From NCBI GenBank assembly GCA_002304505.1, contig NCEH01000067.1, positions 1 to 64,000 on the forward strand: a DNA stretch of 64,000 nucleotides, given 5' to 3'. The position numbers and the translations under genes were made by a program. Shown one piece after another: positions 22,362 through 32,134 of this stretch (position 1 is the first letter of the stretch; the number at the start of each line of letters is the position of its first letter). The notes below the pieces were generated by a model. It did no database searches. It saw only the letters and a program-made list of their open reading frames with translations, and was not told where the DNA came from. The stretch is from Rhizobiales bacterium 32-66-11. GTDB taxonomy: Bacteria; Pseudomonadota; Alphaproteobacteria; Rhizobiales; Xanthobacteraceae.

Positions 22362-24371
22362 ATGGGCAGATATTCCTGGCTTCTTAGGATACGGGCCCAA
22401 ATGGGCGGTGAGGCTCAAAACCACGTTCTCGATCCCGCCGAGACGCGCCTCATTATGAGTGGGCTTTCGAAAGGTCTTGCTGACTTCACTACGTCCCCGC
22501 GTTTTCATGCGGTCGACCCCAAGGGCGACACGCCACTTCATCTGGCGGCGCGTACTGGGAACCTCGTGCTGTGCGATCTTTTTATTCGCGCCGGAGCCAA
22601 TCCCGTAGCACTGAATCATGAGCGCCAGACACCCGCAGATGTTGCATTTACCGAAGGCCACTATTTCGCTGCGCAGTTGCTGTCCGCGCTTGTTGCGAAT
22701 TCGCTGGAATCCATAAAGGTCGACACTCGCGACGAGAGCTCGGAACTCGAGCCCGGAGCGGCCGGCATCGAGGCAGTTCCTGAGCCTCCTGACGGAGCGG
22801 TCCAGCAGACGAAGCCGAACGATTCGTCGGATGACCTAGATGACTTGCTGAGTTTCGAGCCCGAGGAAGAGCCAGAGGGGTTCTTCGGCCAGTCCGCGAG
22901 CGACACGGCTTCGGGCACATTCGTCAAGCTCTTAAGCCCGGCATATGCGGTTTCGAATCATGCAGATGGAGGTTGGGAACTCGACCTGTCACCGGTGCCG
23001 ATTACCGGAGAGGGCATAGGCTCTGGCGCCACCGTCACCGCCGATCACAATGCGGAGCATGACTTCCTGAAGGTCCGCAACCGCGGCCGGCGATCAGTCA
23101 AGCGTACCGTCGTCCGGACCAGCACTCGGCTGTCGATCGATCCCGAGATCTGCAAGACGTGGGCTGAAGAAGCTCTGGCGAAGGGATGGTTCTCCGTCGA
23201 CGACCTGGACACCCTGGTTGCGATGTGTGAGGGCAACGGTGATTCCGAGGAATTGCGCATCAATCTCCAGCGCAGCATTGAAGCCGCGGGCCTCGACTTG
23301 ATCGATCAAGCCTCCGGAGATGATATCGGGCTGTGGGATGCCAGGTCGAATATATCGCCAGATGAACTGGCTGAGGCGATTGAAGCTGCGCTCACCCGGG
23401 CAACACGACTACCCGGGACTCAGCACTTCGTCATGGATAAATCCAACGAACTGCAGCTACTTGAGCCCATGGTGCGAGCGAAGCAGGAGCTTCAGCTGCG
23501 CATCCTCGCTTGTGAGGCTGCTGTCGAAACCATTCTCGATGTCCTCGACAGGATCCGTGATGGTTCCAGAGACCCCGGACTTGTCTCCCTGAGGCCCATC
23601 ATCCCAGCGCGCTCCGACTATGCCGAAACGAAGAAATTCTTCGCCGCAGCGGAAGATCTGAGGTCTTGGCACAAAAATGACCGCGTCATGGACGGAAAAC
23701 GAAGAAGAGAAGCGCTGGCAGCGCTGGACGCACTTGATCTTTCGCTAGTCTTTCAAAAGCAACTCATCGGCTCATTGGAACGTGAGCAAGTGAGCGTCGA
23801 GGAAGCTGCGCGACTGGACGCGCTGATTTATGATTTCGAGGCGACCATAGAATCCCTTATACGTGCACACCTTCCATATGTGCGGCGTTTTTCGGCCCGG
23901 AACGTGGAGGGAGACGAAGACCCCGAGGATGTCTTCCAGATGAAAAAAGTCAAGGCTGGCGGCGCTGTTTCCGATGACGATCTTGCGGTGGAGCTGCGCT
24001 GGTGCACCTTAAAGGTGCGGCAGTTTCGCGGGATGCCTCGGGAAGCAGAATATCCTGAAAGCATTGAAGATTGGGACGACCTGCTGCCCGAGCAAGAGAA
24101 CGCGAATACTCTCGATCAGACAGAGACCAAAAGGATCGTCACGGATGCCTTGGCTGAACTGAAGAGGTACGATGAACTGAAAGGGAAACGTTATGAAGCT
24201 GTGATCCGAATGCGATTCGGAATCGGAGGTGGGGACGAGATGACGCTCGAGGAAATTGGACAGGTTTTTGGATTAACGCGCGAGGGAATTCGGCAGATCG
24301 AAGTCAAGGCACTGAAGAAATTAAGATCCCCCAACAGACTGGGGCAATTTTCCTTCTTGTTGAAGAGCTGA
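22362..24371 (+). CDS. Ankyrin-repeat / sigma70-like fusion protein (669 aa)
   Basis: Residues about 55-110 hold ankyrin repeats ([14 protein letters not shown]..., [14 protein letters not shown]). An acidic linker follows to about 190 ([18 protein letters not shown]). Near 498 there is an [12 protein letters not shown]...EDPEDVFQ segment that matches the start of sigma region 2. At 607-660 the end is a good sigma region 4.2 ([42 protein letters not shown]). The stretch after DVFQ does not match sigma regions 2.2-2.4, so the usual core-binding and -10-melting surface appears missing or replaced. Four bases separate it from the ATPase gene. It may be a dedicated transcription factor or a -35-like DNA-binding adaptor of the system. 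ATG 22401 is an alternative start. Confidence 0.75.
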   Translation: MGRYSWLLRIRAQMGGEAQNHVLDPAETRLIMSGLSKGLADFTTSPRFHAVDPKGDTPLHLAARTGNLVLCDLFIRAGANPVALNHERQTPADVAFTEGHYFAAQLLSALVANSLESIKVDTRDESSELEPGAAGIEAVPEPPDGAVQQTKPNDSSDDLDDLLSFEPEEEPEGFFGQSASDTASGTFVKLLSPAYAVSNHADGGWELDLSPVPITGEGIGSGATVTADHNAEHDFLKVRNRGRRSVKRTVVRTSTRLSIDPEICKTWAEEALAKGWFSVDDLDTLVAMCEGNGDSEELRINLQRSIEAAGLDLIDQASGDDIGLWDARSNISPDELAEAIEAALTRATRLPGTQHFVMDKSNELQLLEPMVRAKQELQLRILACEAAVETILDVLDRIRDGSRDPGLVSLRPIIPARSDYAETKKFFAAAEDLRSWHKNDRVMDGKRRREALAALDALDLSLVFQKQLIGSLEREQVSVEEAARLDALIYDFEATIESLIRAHLPYVRRFSARNVEGDEDPEDVFQMKKVKAGGAVSDDDLAVELRWCTLKVRQFRGMPREAEYPESIEDWDDLLPEQENANTLDQTETKRIVTDALAELKRYDELKGKRYEAVIRMRFGIGGGDEMTLEEIGQVFGLTREGIRQIEVKALKKLRSPNRLGQFSFLLKS

Positions 24372-24375
24372 CAGC

Positions 24376-25875
24376 ATGGGCGCGAGAAATGCTCCTCCTC
24401 ATGCCAGTTCGATGTTCGAGTCCCTTCGGGGGCTCGGCTATGCGCCTGCGACCGCAATCGCCGACCTGATAGACAATTCCCTTTCGGCAAATTCGAGTAA
24501 GATCGACGTCCAACTTGAATGGGCTGGCCCGGAAAGTTGGGTTCGGATCGTCGATGACGGCGGCGGCATGGACGATGCCGCCCTTGAGGCTGGCATGCGG
24601 CTTGGCGCACGCGATCCGCGGGCCGAGCGCGCTCCCAGCGATCTGGGGCGCTTTGGGCTGGGTCTGAAGACAGCGAGTTTCTCGCAGGCTCGGCGCTTGA
24701 CCGTCGCCAGCCGGCGGAATGGCGGGCTCACCGTCTGCCTGCGCTGGGATCTCGATCTCATCGGCCAGGAGCCTGGTGCCGAATGGCCACTGTTCGAAGG
24801 CCCCGCTCCGGGATCGGAGCATCTGCTTGCTCCGCTCGACAAGATGGAACACGGCACCGTCGTCCTCTGGGAGAGGCTCGACCGCATCGTGACCGATGGG
24901 TTCACCGCAACCGACATGATCGAACTCGCTGATCGTATCGAGGTGCATCTCGCGATGACCTTCCATCGTCTTATGGACGGCCAGCAGCCCCAACTCCGGC
25001 TCCTTCTCAATGGCAGGCCGGTGAAACCATGGGATCCATTCCTGATTGGACACCCCGGCAAGGCGCTCGAAAGTCCCGAGTATAAAATCCTCCACACGAC
25101 GGGAGTGACGGTTCAGCGCCATGTCCTGCCGCATCGCGACATGCTTAAACCTGCCGAACAGGAAGCCGCCGCCGGACCCGGAGGATGGACGCAACAGGAG
25201 GGGTTCTACGTCTACCGTAACAGGCGCCTTCTACTGGCCGGAGGTTGGCTTGGCCTCGGCGATGGCGGGAAGCCCTGGCTCCGCGATGAAGCCCACAGGC
25301 TTGCCCGCATCAGGCTAGACATACCGAACAGCGTAGACGCCGAATGGAAGATCAACGTACTGAAGTCAACGGCCAGTCCGCCGGTTCGACTGCGACAACA
25401 GCTTCGCAAGCTTGCGTCGGAGACGCGGGAGACCGCGAGACGGGTGTTTGCCCACCGGGGCCACATCACACCGATCACGGGTATGCGCTCGAATGCTGTT
25501 GCAGAAGCATGGCAGGTGCGACGCTCGGCGCAGGGGACGTCCTACCGGATTGCCCGCGATCACGACCTCGTCGCATCGATCCTGAATCGCGCCGGTTCGC
25601 TCAAACCCGACATCCTGGCTCTCCTGAGGCTCATCGAGGAAACCGTTCCCGTTCAGCGAATATGGTTGGACACAGCAGAAGACAAGGAGACGCCGAGGAC
25701 AGGGTTCGTCGGGGCTCCCCCCAACGAAGTGATGGAGACGCTGTCCTCGATATTCGAAGCGCTCGTGACGTTTCGCGGCCTCAGCCCGATCGAGGCTCGC
25801 GAACGGCTCGGTCGCACGCCGCCATTCAACCAGCACCTCGATCTGGTGGCAGACCTTGAAGTGAAAGACACGTAA
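24376..25875 (+). CDS. GHKL ATPase of the MORC/MutL type (499 aa)
   Basis: The Bergerat ATP-binding motifs are clear: N-box AIADLIDNSLSA (D30, N34), G1 box VDDGGGMDD (about 60-67) and G2 box GRFGLGLKTAS (91-101). A ribosomal-S5-like second domain follows, with EGFYVYRNRRLLLAGGW near 275. Such ATPases dimerise on ATP binding and clamp DNA. Prokaryotic MORC/MutL homologues are known in restriction-type operons with Z1 or other helicases and PD-(D/E)XK nucleases, which is exactly the context here. The stop overlaps the Z1 start (TAATG). No own endonuclease motif is seen, so cutting is probably left to the downstream nuclease. Confidence 0.85.
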   Translation: MGARNAPPHASSMFESLRGLGYAPATAIADLIDNSLSANSSKIDVQLEWAGPESWVRIVDDGGGMDDAALEAGMRLGARDPRAERAPSDLGRFGLGLKTASFSQARRLTVASRRNGGLTVCLRWDLDLIGQEPGAEWPLFEGPAPGSEHLLAPLDKMEHGTVVLWERLDRIVTDGFTATDMIELADRIEVHLAMTFHRLMDGQQPQLRLLLNGRPVKPWDPFLIGHPGKALESPEYKILHTTGVTVQRHVLPHRDMLKPAEQEAAAGPGGWTQQEGFYVYRNRRLLLAGGWLGLGDGGKPWLRDEAHRLARIRLDIPNSVDAEWKINVLKSTASPPVRLRQQLRKLASETRETARRVFAHRGHITPITGMRSNAVAEAWQVRRSAQGTSYRIARDHDLVASILNRAGSLKPDILALLRLIEETVPVQRIWLDTAEDKETPRTGFVGAPPNEVMETLSSIFEALVTFRGLSPIEARERLGRTPPFNQHLDLVADLEVKDT

Positions 25876-28745
25876 TGACGATTTCGAACCAAAAGAATTT
25901 CGATTTAATACTTTCCATGGCGCAGAACATGCTCCGCCTTGCCTCAAAGGGCGCCCAGACTCCCGTCACGCCTGAAATGATCGTAAAGGTGCTGGACAAG
26001 CTCGCGGTCATGATGGAGGAGGACTTTGAGCGCGTCGATCGGGGCGAGCTCGTTGACGAATTGATCCGCCGGTCAAGCCGCACCGTCGGCGAGAATGCCA
26101 CTCTCTCGGGCGGAGAGGACCATGTCCCCTGGCTAATAGCGGAAAGAAAGAAGGGCTGGACGTACTGGCGGCGTTATTCCGAGTATATGGAAGCGCGTAT
26201 CCCGTGGACGGCCCTCGACGCCCTCGACGTTGCCACCGATGAAGTCCTCTCGCAACTCGAGGACCCAACCCGGGAAGGCGCGTGGGATCGTCGCGGTCTG
26301 GTCGTCGGCCATGTGCAGTCGGGAAAGACCGGCAACTACACCGGGCTGATCTGCAAGGCCGCAGACGCCGGCTACAAGATCATCATCGTGCTGGCCGGCC
26401 TGCACAACAACCTGAGAGCCCAGACCCAGGTCCGTCTCGACGAGGGGTTCCTGGGTTTTGCCACCATCGCAGCAGACGCCGGCGAGCTCCCTGCGGTCGG
26501 AGTCGGACTGATCGACAGCGATAGGTCCGCCCGTCCCAATGCCGCAACCAATCGAAGCGACAAGGGCGACTTCAACACGGCCGCCGCGGCCAAGATGAAT
26601 ATCAGCCCAGAACAGAGACCGTGGCTGTTCGTGGTCAAGAAGAACAAGACCGTCCTGGAGCGCCTGCTCCACTGGATCCGCAATCGCGTTGTCAATCACG
26701 TCGATCCCAAAACCGGTCGCAAGCTGGTTACCAACCTGCCTCTTCTCGTGATCGACGACGAGTCCGATCATGGATCTGTCGACACCGGCGAAGACGTCGT
26801 GGACGAGTTCGGCAAGCCGGATCTCGAGCATGAGCCGAAAACCATCAACAGGCTGATCCGGTCGATCCTCCACCACTTTTCGCGGAAGGCCTACGTCGGC
26901 TACACGGCTACGCCCTTCGCGAACATCTTCATCCATAACCGCGGGGAGACAAAGGAAAACGGGCCGGACCTCTTCCCTGCTGCCTTCATCACCAATCTTG
27001 CGGCGCCATCGAATTACATCGGGCCGGGGCGCGTCTTCGGCTCGGCATCAAGCACGCCCGATGACCTGCCCCTCATACGCCCACTGGCAGACGACGAATT
27101 CCAGCCGTGGATGGCGCCCCGCCACAAGAACGGCTACCAGCCACGATGGCAAGGAGCGGATCGCATACCGGATTCGCTAGCGGAAGCGATCCGTTCTTTC
27201 GTCTATGCCTGTGCAGTGCGGAAGCGGCGCGGACAGGGCAACAAGCACGCGTCGATGCTAATCCATGTCACCCGCTTCACATCAGTCCAGAACGCTGTCG
27301 TAAACCAGGTTGCCGAGTATGTGCGAGATCTAAAGGGTCGCTACACACGAGGCATCGATCTGACAGCCCTCGAAGGATCCATGCAGAGCGAGTACGAAGA
27401 GACCTTCCTGCCTGGCATGCAGGGGATCCGCTCTGCCTTCGTCGAGGAGGAGATACTGGAGGACATCTCGTGGGCTGATGTCCGGGCCGTGCTGCCGGAG
27501 GTCCTATCGGACATCCGCGTGAGCGAGATCAACGGCACGGCGAAGGACGCACTCGATTATGTCGAGAATAACGGCACCGGTCTTAAGGTAATCGCCATTG
27601 GCGGCGACAAGCTGGCGCGTGGCCTGACCCTGGAAGGTCTCTGTACAAGCTATTTCCTACGGACTGCGCGCATGTACGACACTCTCATGCAGATGGGACG
27701 GTGGTTTGGGTACCGTGACGGCTACCTCGATGTCTGCCGGCTCTACACGTCGCGGGAAATGGTGGAGTGGTTCGGCCATATCGCCGATGCCGCCGAAGAA
27801 CTGCGTCAGGAGTTCGACAACATGGTCGCGGCCCGCGCCACGCCCGAGCAGTTCGGCCTGCGCGTGAAATCCCACTCAGTGCTCACCATCACGTCGCGCG
27901 CAAAGATGCGAAATGCCCGCCCGATGCAGATGACCTATTCCGGCGATCTATTGCAGACCATCGTGTTCCCGAACCGCGAGGACGACATCTCGACCAATTT
28001 TCGGGCGACGAATCGTTTCATTAGCGCGCTGGGTCCATCCTTGGATCTGAACCGGCAGCACTATGTGCCCGAAGGTCAGAAGTGGAACGGCCATCTGTGG
28101 AGAGATGTGCCTGCCCTGAGTGTCATCTCGTTTCTCCGCGAGTATCGGACCCACCCGGCTAGTTTCCGGATTATGAGTCCGCTAATCGCGGATTTCATCG
28201 AGGAGATGAACAAGGATCGGGAAATCACGAGCTGGACCGTGGCGCTGATTGGGAAGGACAGCGGTCCGGACGACAAGCATCGTTCGGTTGGCGGCTGTTC
28301 CGTCAACATGCTCCAGCGCAAGCGCACGACCGATCATGCGGATCGATATTCAATCAAGACCCTCATTTCGCCTCGCGATCAAGCTATCGACCTGACCGAG
28401 GCGGAGTGGAGGGCTGCCCTTGAACTCAGTCGAAAGACTTGGCGCAACGATGCGGATCGAAACGAAGGCAAGGATCCCCCGTCCGAACCGAGAGGCCCGC
28501 AAATCCGTCGCGTTCTCGGAGGATGCGTCGCCGAGACAGGCATCCCGGCTCGCCGGGAACGCGGCCTACTGATGCTCTATCTACTCGATCCTACCGGTGC
28601 CGGGGTTGCAAAGCTTTCAAATGCGGATCCCGTCGTGGGCTGGGCGATCAGCTTCCCGTCAAGCTCCTCAGAAAGAAGGGTCTCCAACTCGAGGTACATC
28701 GCCAACAGCGTTCTATGGGGAGGCATCAATGAATGGGTGGACTGA
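25875..28745 (+). CDS. Z1-domain superfamily 2 helicase-like protein (956 aa)
   Basis: Walker A is VGHVQSGKTGNYTGL (about residue 145), Walker B is LLVIDDESDHGS (about 290) and motif III is VGYTATPFANIF (about 338-350). A helicase C-terminal lobe carries IGGDKLARGLTLEG and LMQMGRWFGYRDGY. This is the Z1 type, known almost only from bacterial and viral conflict systems together with MORC/MutL ATPases. It probably moves on DNA using ATP to deliver the complex or expose the target. It overlaps the ATPase by one base and the nuclease by 17, so the three are translationally coupled. Confidence 0.9.
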   Translation: MTISNQKNFDLILSMAQNMLRLASKGAQTPVTPEMIVKVLDKLAVMMEEDFERVDRGELVDELIRRSSRTVGENATLSGGEDHVPWLIAERKKGWTYWRRYSEYMEARIPWTALDALDVATDEVLSQLEDPTREGAWDRRGLVVGHVQSGKTGNYTGLICKAADAGYKIIIVLAGLHNNLRAQTQVRLDEGFLGFATIAADAGELPAVGVGLIDSDRSARPNAATNRSDKGDFNTAAAAKMNISPEQRPWLFVVKKNKTVLERLLHWIRNRVVNHVDPKTGRKLVTNLPLLVIDDESDHGSVDTGEDVVDEFGKPDLEHEPKTINRLIRSILHHFSRKAYVGYTATPFANIFIHNRGETKENGPDLFPAAFITNLAAPSNYIGPGRVFGSASSTPDDLPLIRPLADDEFQPWMAPRHKNGYQPRWQGADRIPDSLAEAIRSFVYACAVRKRRGQGNKHASMLIHVTRFTSVQNAVVNQVAEYVRDLKGRYTRGIDLTALEGSMQSEYEETFLPGMQGIRSAFVEEEILEDISWADVRAVLPEVLSDIRVSEINGTAKDALDYVENNGTGLKVIAIGGDKLARGLTLEGLCTSYFLRTARMYDTLMQMGRWFGYRDGYLDVCRLYTSREMVEWFGHIADAAEELRQEFDNMVAARATPEQFGLRVKSHSVLTITSRAKMRNARPMQMTYSGDLLQTIVFPNREDDISTNFRATNRFISALGPSLDLNRQHYVPEGQKWNGHLWRDVPALSVISFLREYRTHPASFRIMSPLIADFIEEMNKDREITSWTVALIGKDSGPDDKHRSVGGCSVNMLQRKRTTDHADRYSIKTLISPRDQAIDLTEAEWRAALELSRKTWRNDADRNEGKDPPSEPRGPQIRRVLGGCVAETGIPARRERGLLMLYLLDPTGAGVAKLSNADPVVGWAISFPSSSSERRVSNSRYIANSVLWGGINEWVD

Positions 28746-29733
28746 AGAGGGACTCGTCCACTCATGGCGAGCACTTGTGCGCCAGGACGCCGGCGAAGAA
28801 TGGCGGTTCGTCCACCTTACCGGAATGGGCGGCGTTTCGATCGAGGCAGGTTGCCACTTTCCCCACGGGAGGGAAGCGCTGATCGTTTCATTCCCCGGAT
28901 CCTGGCCAATCAATCCGGCGAGGCTGCCTGAAGGCAAGGGCTTCGATGTTGCCCGTATCGAGGGTCAAACCGTCTTTGCCGGGAAAACGGCCATCGCTCT
29001 GGTGAGGCGGCTGCAGGGGTCGCCAGACATCTTCGCCACCATGGTCGTCGATGTCCTGCGAACACTCGAAGCCGCAACCGGCTCGGCCAATGGTGATGCG
29101 GCGGAACCCTTTCTCGAACGAGTCAGGGAGTGGCAGGCATTCATGACTCGAACGCATCGCCCCCTGTCGTCAGATGCGCAGGTGGGCCTCCTCGGCGAGC
29201 TGTGGATGCTCAGGTTGCTCACGGACACTTCCCTGGGAGCCGGTGCCCTTGACTGCTGGCAAGGACCGTTGCGGGCGGCGCAGGATTTTCACTTGCGCGG
29301 CGGAGCGATCGAAGTGAAAAGTACAGTTCAGGCTGGCTGCTTTCTCGCGCGCATCAACAGCATCGAGCAGTTGGATGGTAATCGAACTCCTATCTTTCTC
29401 TGTGCCTTCCGCTTCCAGGAAAGCACGGGCGGGATTTCGCTTGTCGACCTCGTGTCCGAACTCCGAGAGAGGTTCGGGCATGCCGGCGTTCAACGCAGCT
29501 TCGAGGCGCTACTGTTGGTGTGCGGATACATCGACGAACATGCACCGCTCTATGGCCGAGCGCTGACATTGAAGGATGCGAGGGCATTTCGCTCCGAAGG
29601 TGACATGCCGCGTCTCACGCGCTCTGCCCTGCCGGCCGCCGTCCGTTCAGCTGCCTATGTGCTCGACGTTGATGCGCTTGGAATCCCTTTCGTCCGGCTT
29701 CCAGAGCTCCTCAACGAATTTGGGCTGGACTGA
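28729..29733 (+). CDS. PD-(D/E)XK motif protein, DUF4420-like (334 aa)
   Basis: GGAGG precedes the ATG, which lies inside the end of the Z1 gene. In the middle of the protein GLLGELWML is followed by CWQGPLRAAQDFHLRGGAIEVKST, containing the D and E-x-K residues of a PD-(D/E)XK nuclease (about residues 184-200). The size and motif spacing match the family found next to Z1 and MORC genes. It is the likely DNA-cutting subunit of the system. The AIPR gene starts two bases after its stop, so expression is coupled. Confidence 0.82.
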   Translation: MNGWTEEGLVHSWRALVRQDAGEEWRFVHLTGMGGVSIEAGCHFPHGREALIVSFPGSWPINPARLPEGKGFDVARIEGQTVFAGKTAIALVRRLQGSPDIFATMVVDVLRTLEAATGSANGDAAEPFLERVREWQAFMTRTHRPLSSDAQVGLLGELWMLRLLTDTSLGAGALDCWQGPLRAAQDFHLRGGAIEVKSTVQAGCFLARINSIEQLDGNRTPIFLCAFRFQESTGGISLVDLVSELRERFGHAGVQRSFEALLLVCGYIDEHAPLYGRALTLKDARAFRSEGDMPRLTRSALPAAVRSAAYVLDVDALGIPFVRLPELLNEFGLD

Positions 29734-29734
29734 T

Positions 29735-31534
29735 ATGACCCTTGAAGAATTTCACAGCAATTTCCGTTCCGATCTGCAGACGACTATTGCGGAGCTTGTC
29801 GAAGCTGGAGAGGCCCCCTTTCCTTCGGAGGAGCTCGTCTTTGCGGAAATGGTCATGGGGCACGTCGAGGAAACCGGGGCCTGTGACGCCACAACCGTCT
29901 GTCATTGGAACGGCAAGGTCGGCAACGCGAAGCTTCGCATCACAGGCTATGCCCTCAGTTCCGACGAAAAGGCCCTCGACCTGTTCGTGAGCCACTATTT
30001 CGGGACTGAAGAACTGAACGATCTGCAGGACGCGGATGCCAAGGCCACCGCTACTGAAGGCATCCGTTTCCTGTTCCGCGCCGCCACCGGAACGCTGGAG
30101 GCGATGATCGATCCTACCCACCCGGTTAGGGACCTCGTCGCAACTATCAGTTCCCGGTGGAACGACATCGACCGCCTTCGGGTGTTCGTGATCACCGATG
30201 GCCGAACCAGCGCCAAGCGGTTTTCGGACAAGGAGGTTCACCAGAAGATGGTGGCCATCGAGGTCATAGACATCGATAGGTTGTTCCGCAATATCGCGGG
30301 CAAGCCAAGAGACGAGCTCGTTTTAAACTTCATCCAGTCGATCGGTAGACCACTGCCCTGTGTTCACGTCCCCGATCCGGATGCGGATTACGAATACGCT
30401 CTTACCGCAATTCCGGGGCAGATAGTCCGAGATCTCTACTTGCGATTCGGACCTCGTCTTCTTGAAGCGAACGTGCGGACATTTCTTGGCAGCAAGGGCG
30501 CGGTTAATAAGGGCATAGTCGGAACGCTCCGAAAGGAACCGGAGCACTTTCTCGCATTCAACAACGGCCTTGTAGTCGTTTGCGATGAAGCATCGTTCAA
30601 ACGGTCTGACGATGGCGATTTAGGTCTTTCGGTCCTGAAAGGCCTACAGATCGTGAACGGCGGCCAAACGACATCGACCATCTACTACGCGTCACGCAAC
30701 GATCGCGCCATCGACCTAAGTCATGTCATGGTCCCAGCCAAAATCATCATTCTCAAGGGATCGAAGGACGAAGCGCGTGAGCAACTGATCAGCAACGTCG
30801 CCCTCTATGCGAACAGACAGACCGCGGTGAAGATGTCCGACCTTTCGACGAACCGCCCGTTCCATGTTCAGCTTGAAAGGTGGGCAAACGAGACATTGTG
30901 CCCTGACGGCGCAACGCGCTGGTTTTACGAGCGCGCGGACGGCGCATACAACGTGATGCTGCTGAAGGATGGCACCACATCTGCAAAGCGTAGCAAGCTG
31001 AAGGAGATGATCCCGCCGAAGCGAAAACTCACCAAGAAGGACATTGCCAAGTACCATGAGGCGTGGCGTGGCAAGCCACACCAAGTGGCGATGGCTGGCG
31101 AAAAGAACTTTGTAGCTTTCATGGCCGCACTCGATGACGATCCGGCAATCGTCCCGAACCCTCTGAACGCGCGATGGTACCGAGAGATGATCGCGAAGGT
31201 CATCCTCTTCAGGGCGATCGAGAACATGATCAAAACGAAGGAGGCAAAGGAGATATTTCGTCAAGGCTGGGTTAACATCGCCACCTATGTCGTTTCAGTC
31301 ATCTCGGATCGGCTCGGCGACAGACTCGATCTTGAAAAGATCTGGATGCAGCAGGGTATTTCTGGTGGCCTGCGCGACCTGCTCTGGAGATGGGCAATTG
31401 TTGTCAATTCAGAGTTCAATCGGATTGCTCCTGGGCAGCAGATTTCAGAGGTCGCCAAGCGTGAGAATACCTGGGCGCAGATTCGATTTGCAATTTACCC
31501 TGCGACGGATTCTTCAATAAAAGAAATAAAATAG
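29735..31534 (+). CDS. AIPR family protein (599 aa)
   Basis: AIPR (abortive infection phage resistance, PF10592) proteins occur in phage-resistance loci. The family core is present: VRTFLGSKGAVNKGI, FLAFNNGLVVVCDE, LQIVNGGQTTSTIYYA, ISNVALYANRQTAVKMSDLS. The ATG lies two bases after the nuclease stop. Its molecular activity is not established. Because it is always near nucleases and methylases, a structural or sensing role in the complex is likely. It ends the tightly spaced gene block, with Vsr following after 141 bases. Confidence 0.88.
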   Translation: MTLEEFHSNFRSDLQTTIAELVEAGEAPFPSEELVFAEMVMGHVEETGACDATTVCHWNGKVGNAKLRITGYALSSDEKALDLFVSHYFGTEELNDLQDADAKATATEGIRFLFRAATGTLEAMIDPTHPVRDLVATISSRWNDIDRLRVFVITDGRTSAKRFSDKEVHQKMVAIEVIDIDRLFRNIAGKPRDELVLNFIQSIGRPLPCVHVPDPDADYEYALTAIPGQIVRDLYLRFGPRLLEANVRTFLGSKGAVNKGIVGTLRKEPEHFLAFNNGLVVVCDEASFKRSDDGDLGLSVLKGLQIVNGGQTTSTIYYASRNDRAIDLSHVMVPAKIIILKGSKDEAREQLISNVALYANRQTAVKMSDLSTNRPFHVQLERWANETLCPDGATRWFYERADGAYNVMLLKDGTTSAKRSKLKEMIPPKRKLTKKDIAKYHEAWRGKPHQVAMAGEKNFVAFMAALDDDPAIVPNPLNARWYREMIAKVILFRAIENMIKTKEAKEIFRQGWVNIATYVVSVISDRLGDRLDLEKIWMQQGISGGLRDLLWRWAIVVNSEFNRIAPGQQISEVAKRENTWAQIRFAIYPATDSSIKEIK

Positions 31535-31675
31535 TCACCTCTTCTGTGCTCGTTTAGAAATATGACTACCTCAAGAAATCGGAAATTCAAGAAACAGCTC
31601 GGTGAGGTCATAGCCATCGGCTTTTTCCCTCCCGCAGTTCGGATTTTTAGACGAGATTAGGGCTTCAGTCAGCAC

Positions 31676-32134
31676 ATGACCGATGTCGTAGACAGCCAAG
31701 CCCGCTCCCGCATCATGGCCGGGATCAGAGGGAAGGATACCAAACCGGAACGGACGCTTCGCCGGGTGCTGCATGCGCGCGGCTTCCGATTTCGGCTGAA
31801 TGTAAAGAATGTCGCTGGGTGCCCTGACCTCGTTCTCCCTAAGTACAGCGCGCTCGTCTTCGTGCATGGCTGCTTCTGGCATCGCCATGAGGGCTGCCGT
31901 TACACCACCACCCCGTCGACACGCCTGGAGTTCTGGCAAGCGAAATTCGAGGCGAATGTGGCGAGAGACAACGCCATTCGCTCCACACTTCTCTACGACG
32001 AATGGCGCGTTGCAATAGTGTGGGAATGCGCTTTACGAAAGCTGGAGCAAGCCATAGCATCGGCTGAACTCCTGTCCGCTTGGCTGATGTCGAGCGAAAG
32101 TCAGATCGAGATCGGGGAAAAAGACGCACATTAG
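31676..32134 (+). CDS. vsr: Very short patch repair endonuclease (152 aa)
   Basis: Vsr nicks DNA next to T:G mismatches that arise when 5-methylcytosine deaminates. Conserved features are present: SRIMAGIRGKDTKPE at residues 11-25, the metal/catalytic region GCPDLVLPKYSALVFVHGCFW with aspartate and histidine, the zinc-type C/H positions HRHEGC, and FWQAKFEANVARD. The gene sits at the end of an operon that starts with an m5C methyltransferase, a logical pairing to limit mutation at the modified site. The 141-base gap may hold its own promoter. Confidence 0.92.
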   Translation: MTDVVDSQARSRIMAGIRGKDTKPERTLRRVLHARGFRFRLNVKNVAGCPDLVLPKYSALVFVHGCFWHRHEGCRYTTTPSTRLEFWQAKFEANVARDNAIRSTLLYDEWRVAIVWECALRKLEQAIASAELLSAWLMSSESQIEIGEKDAH

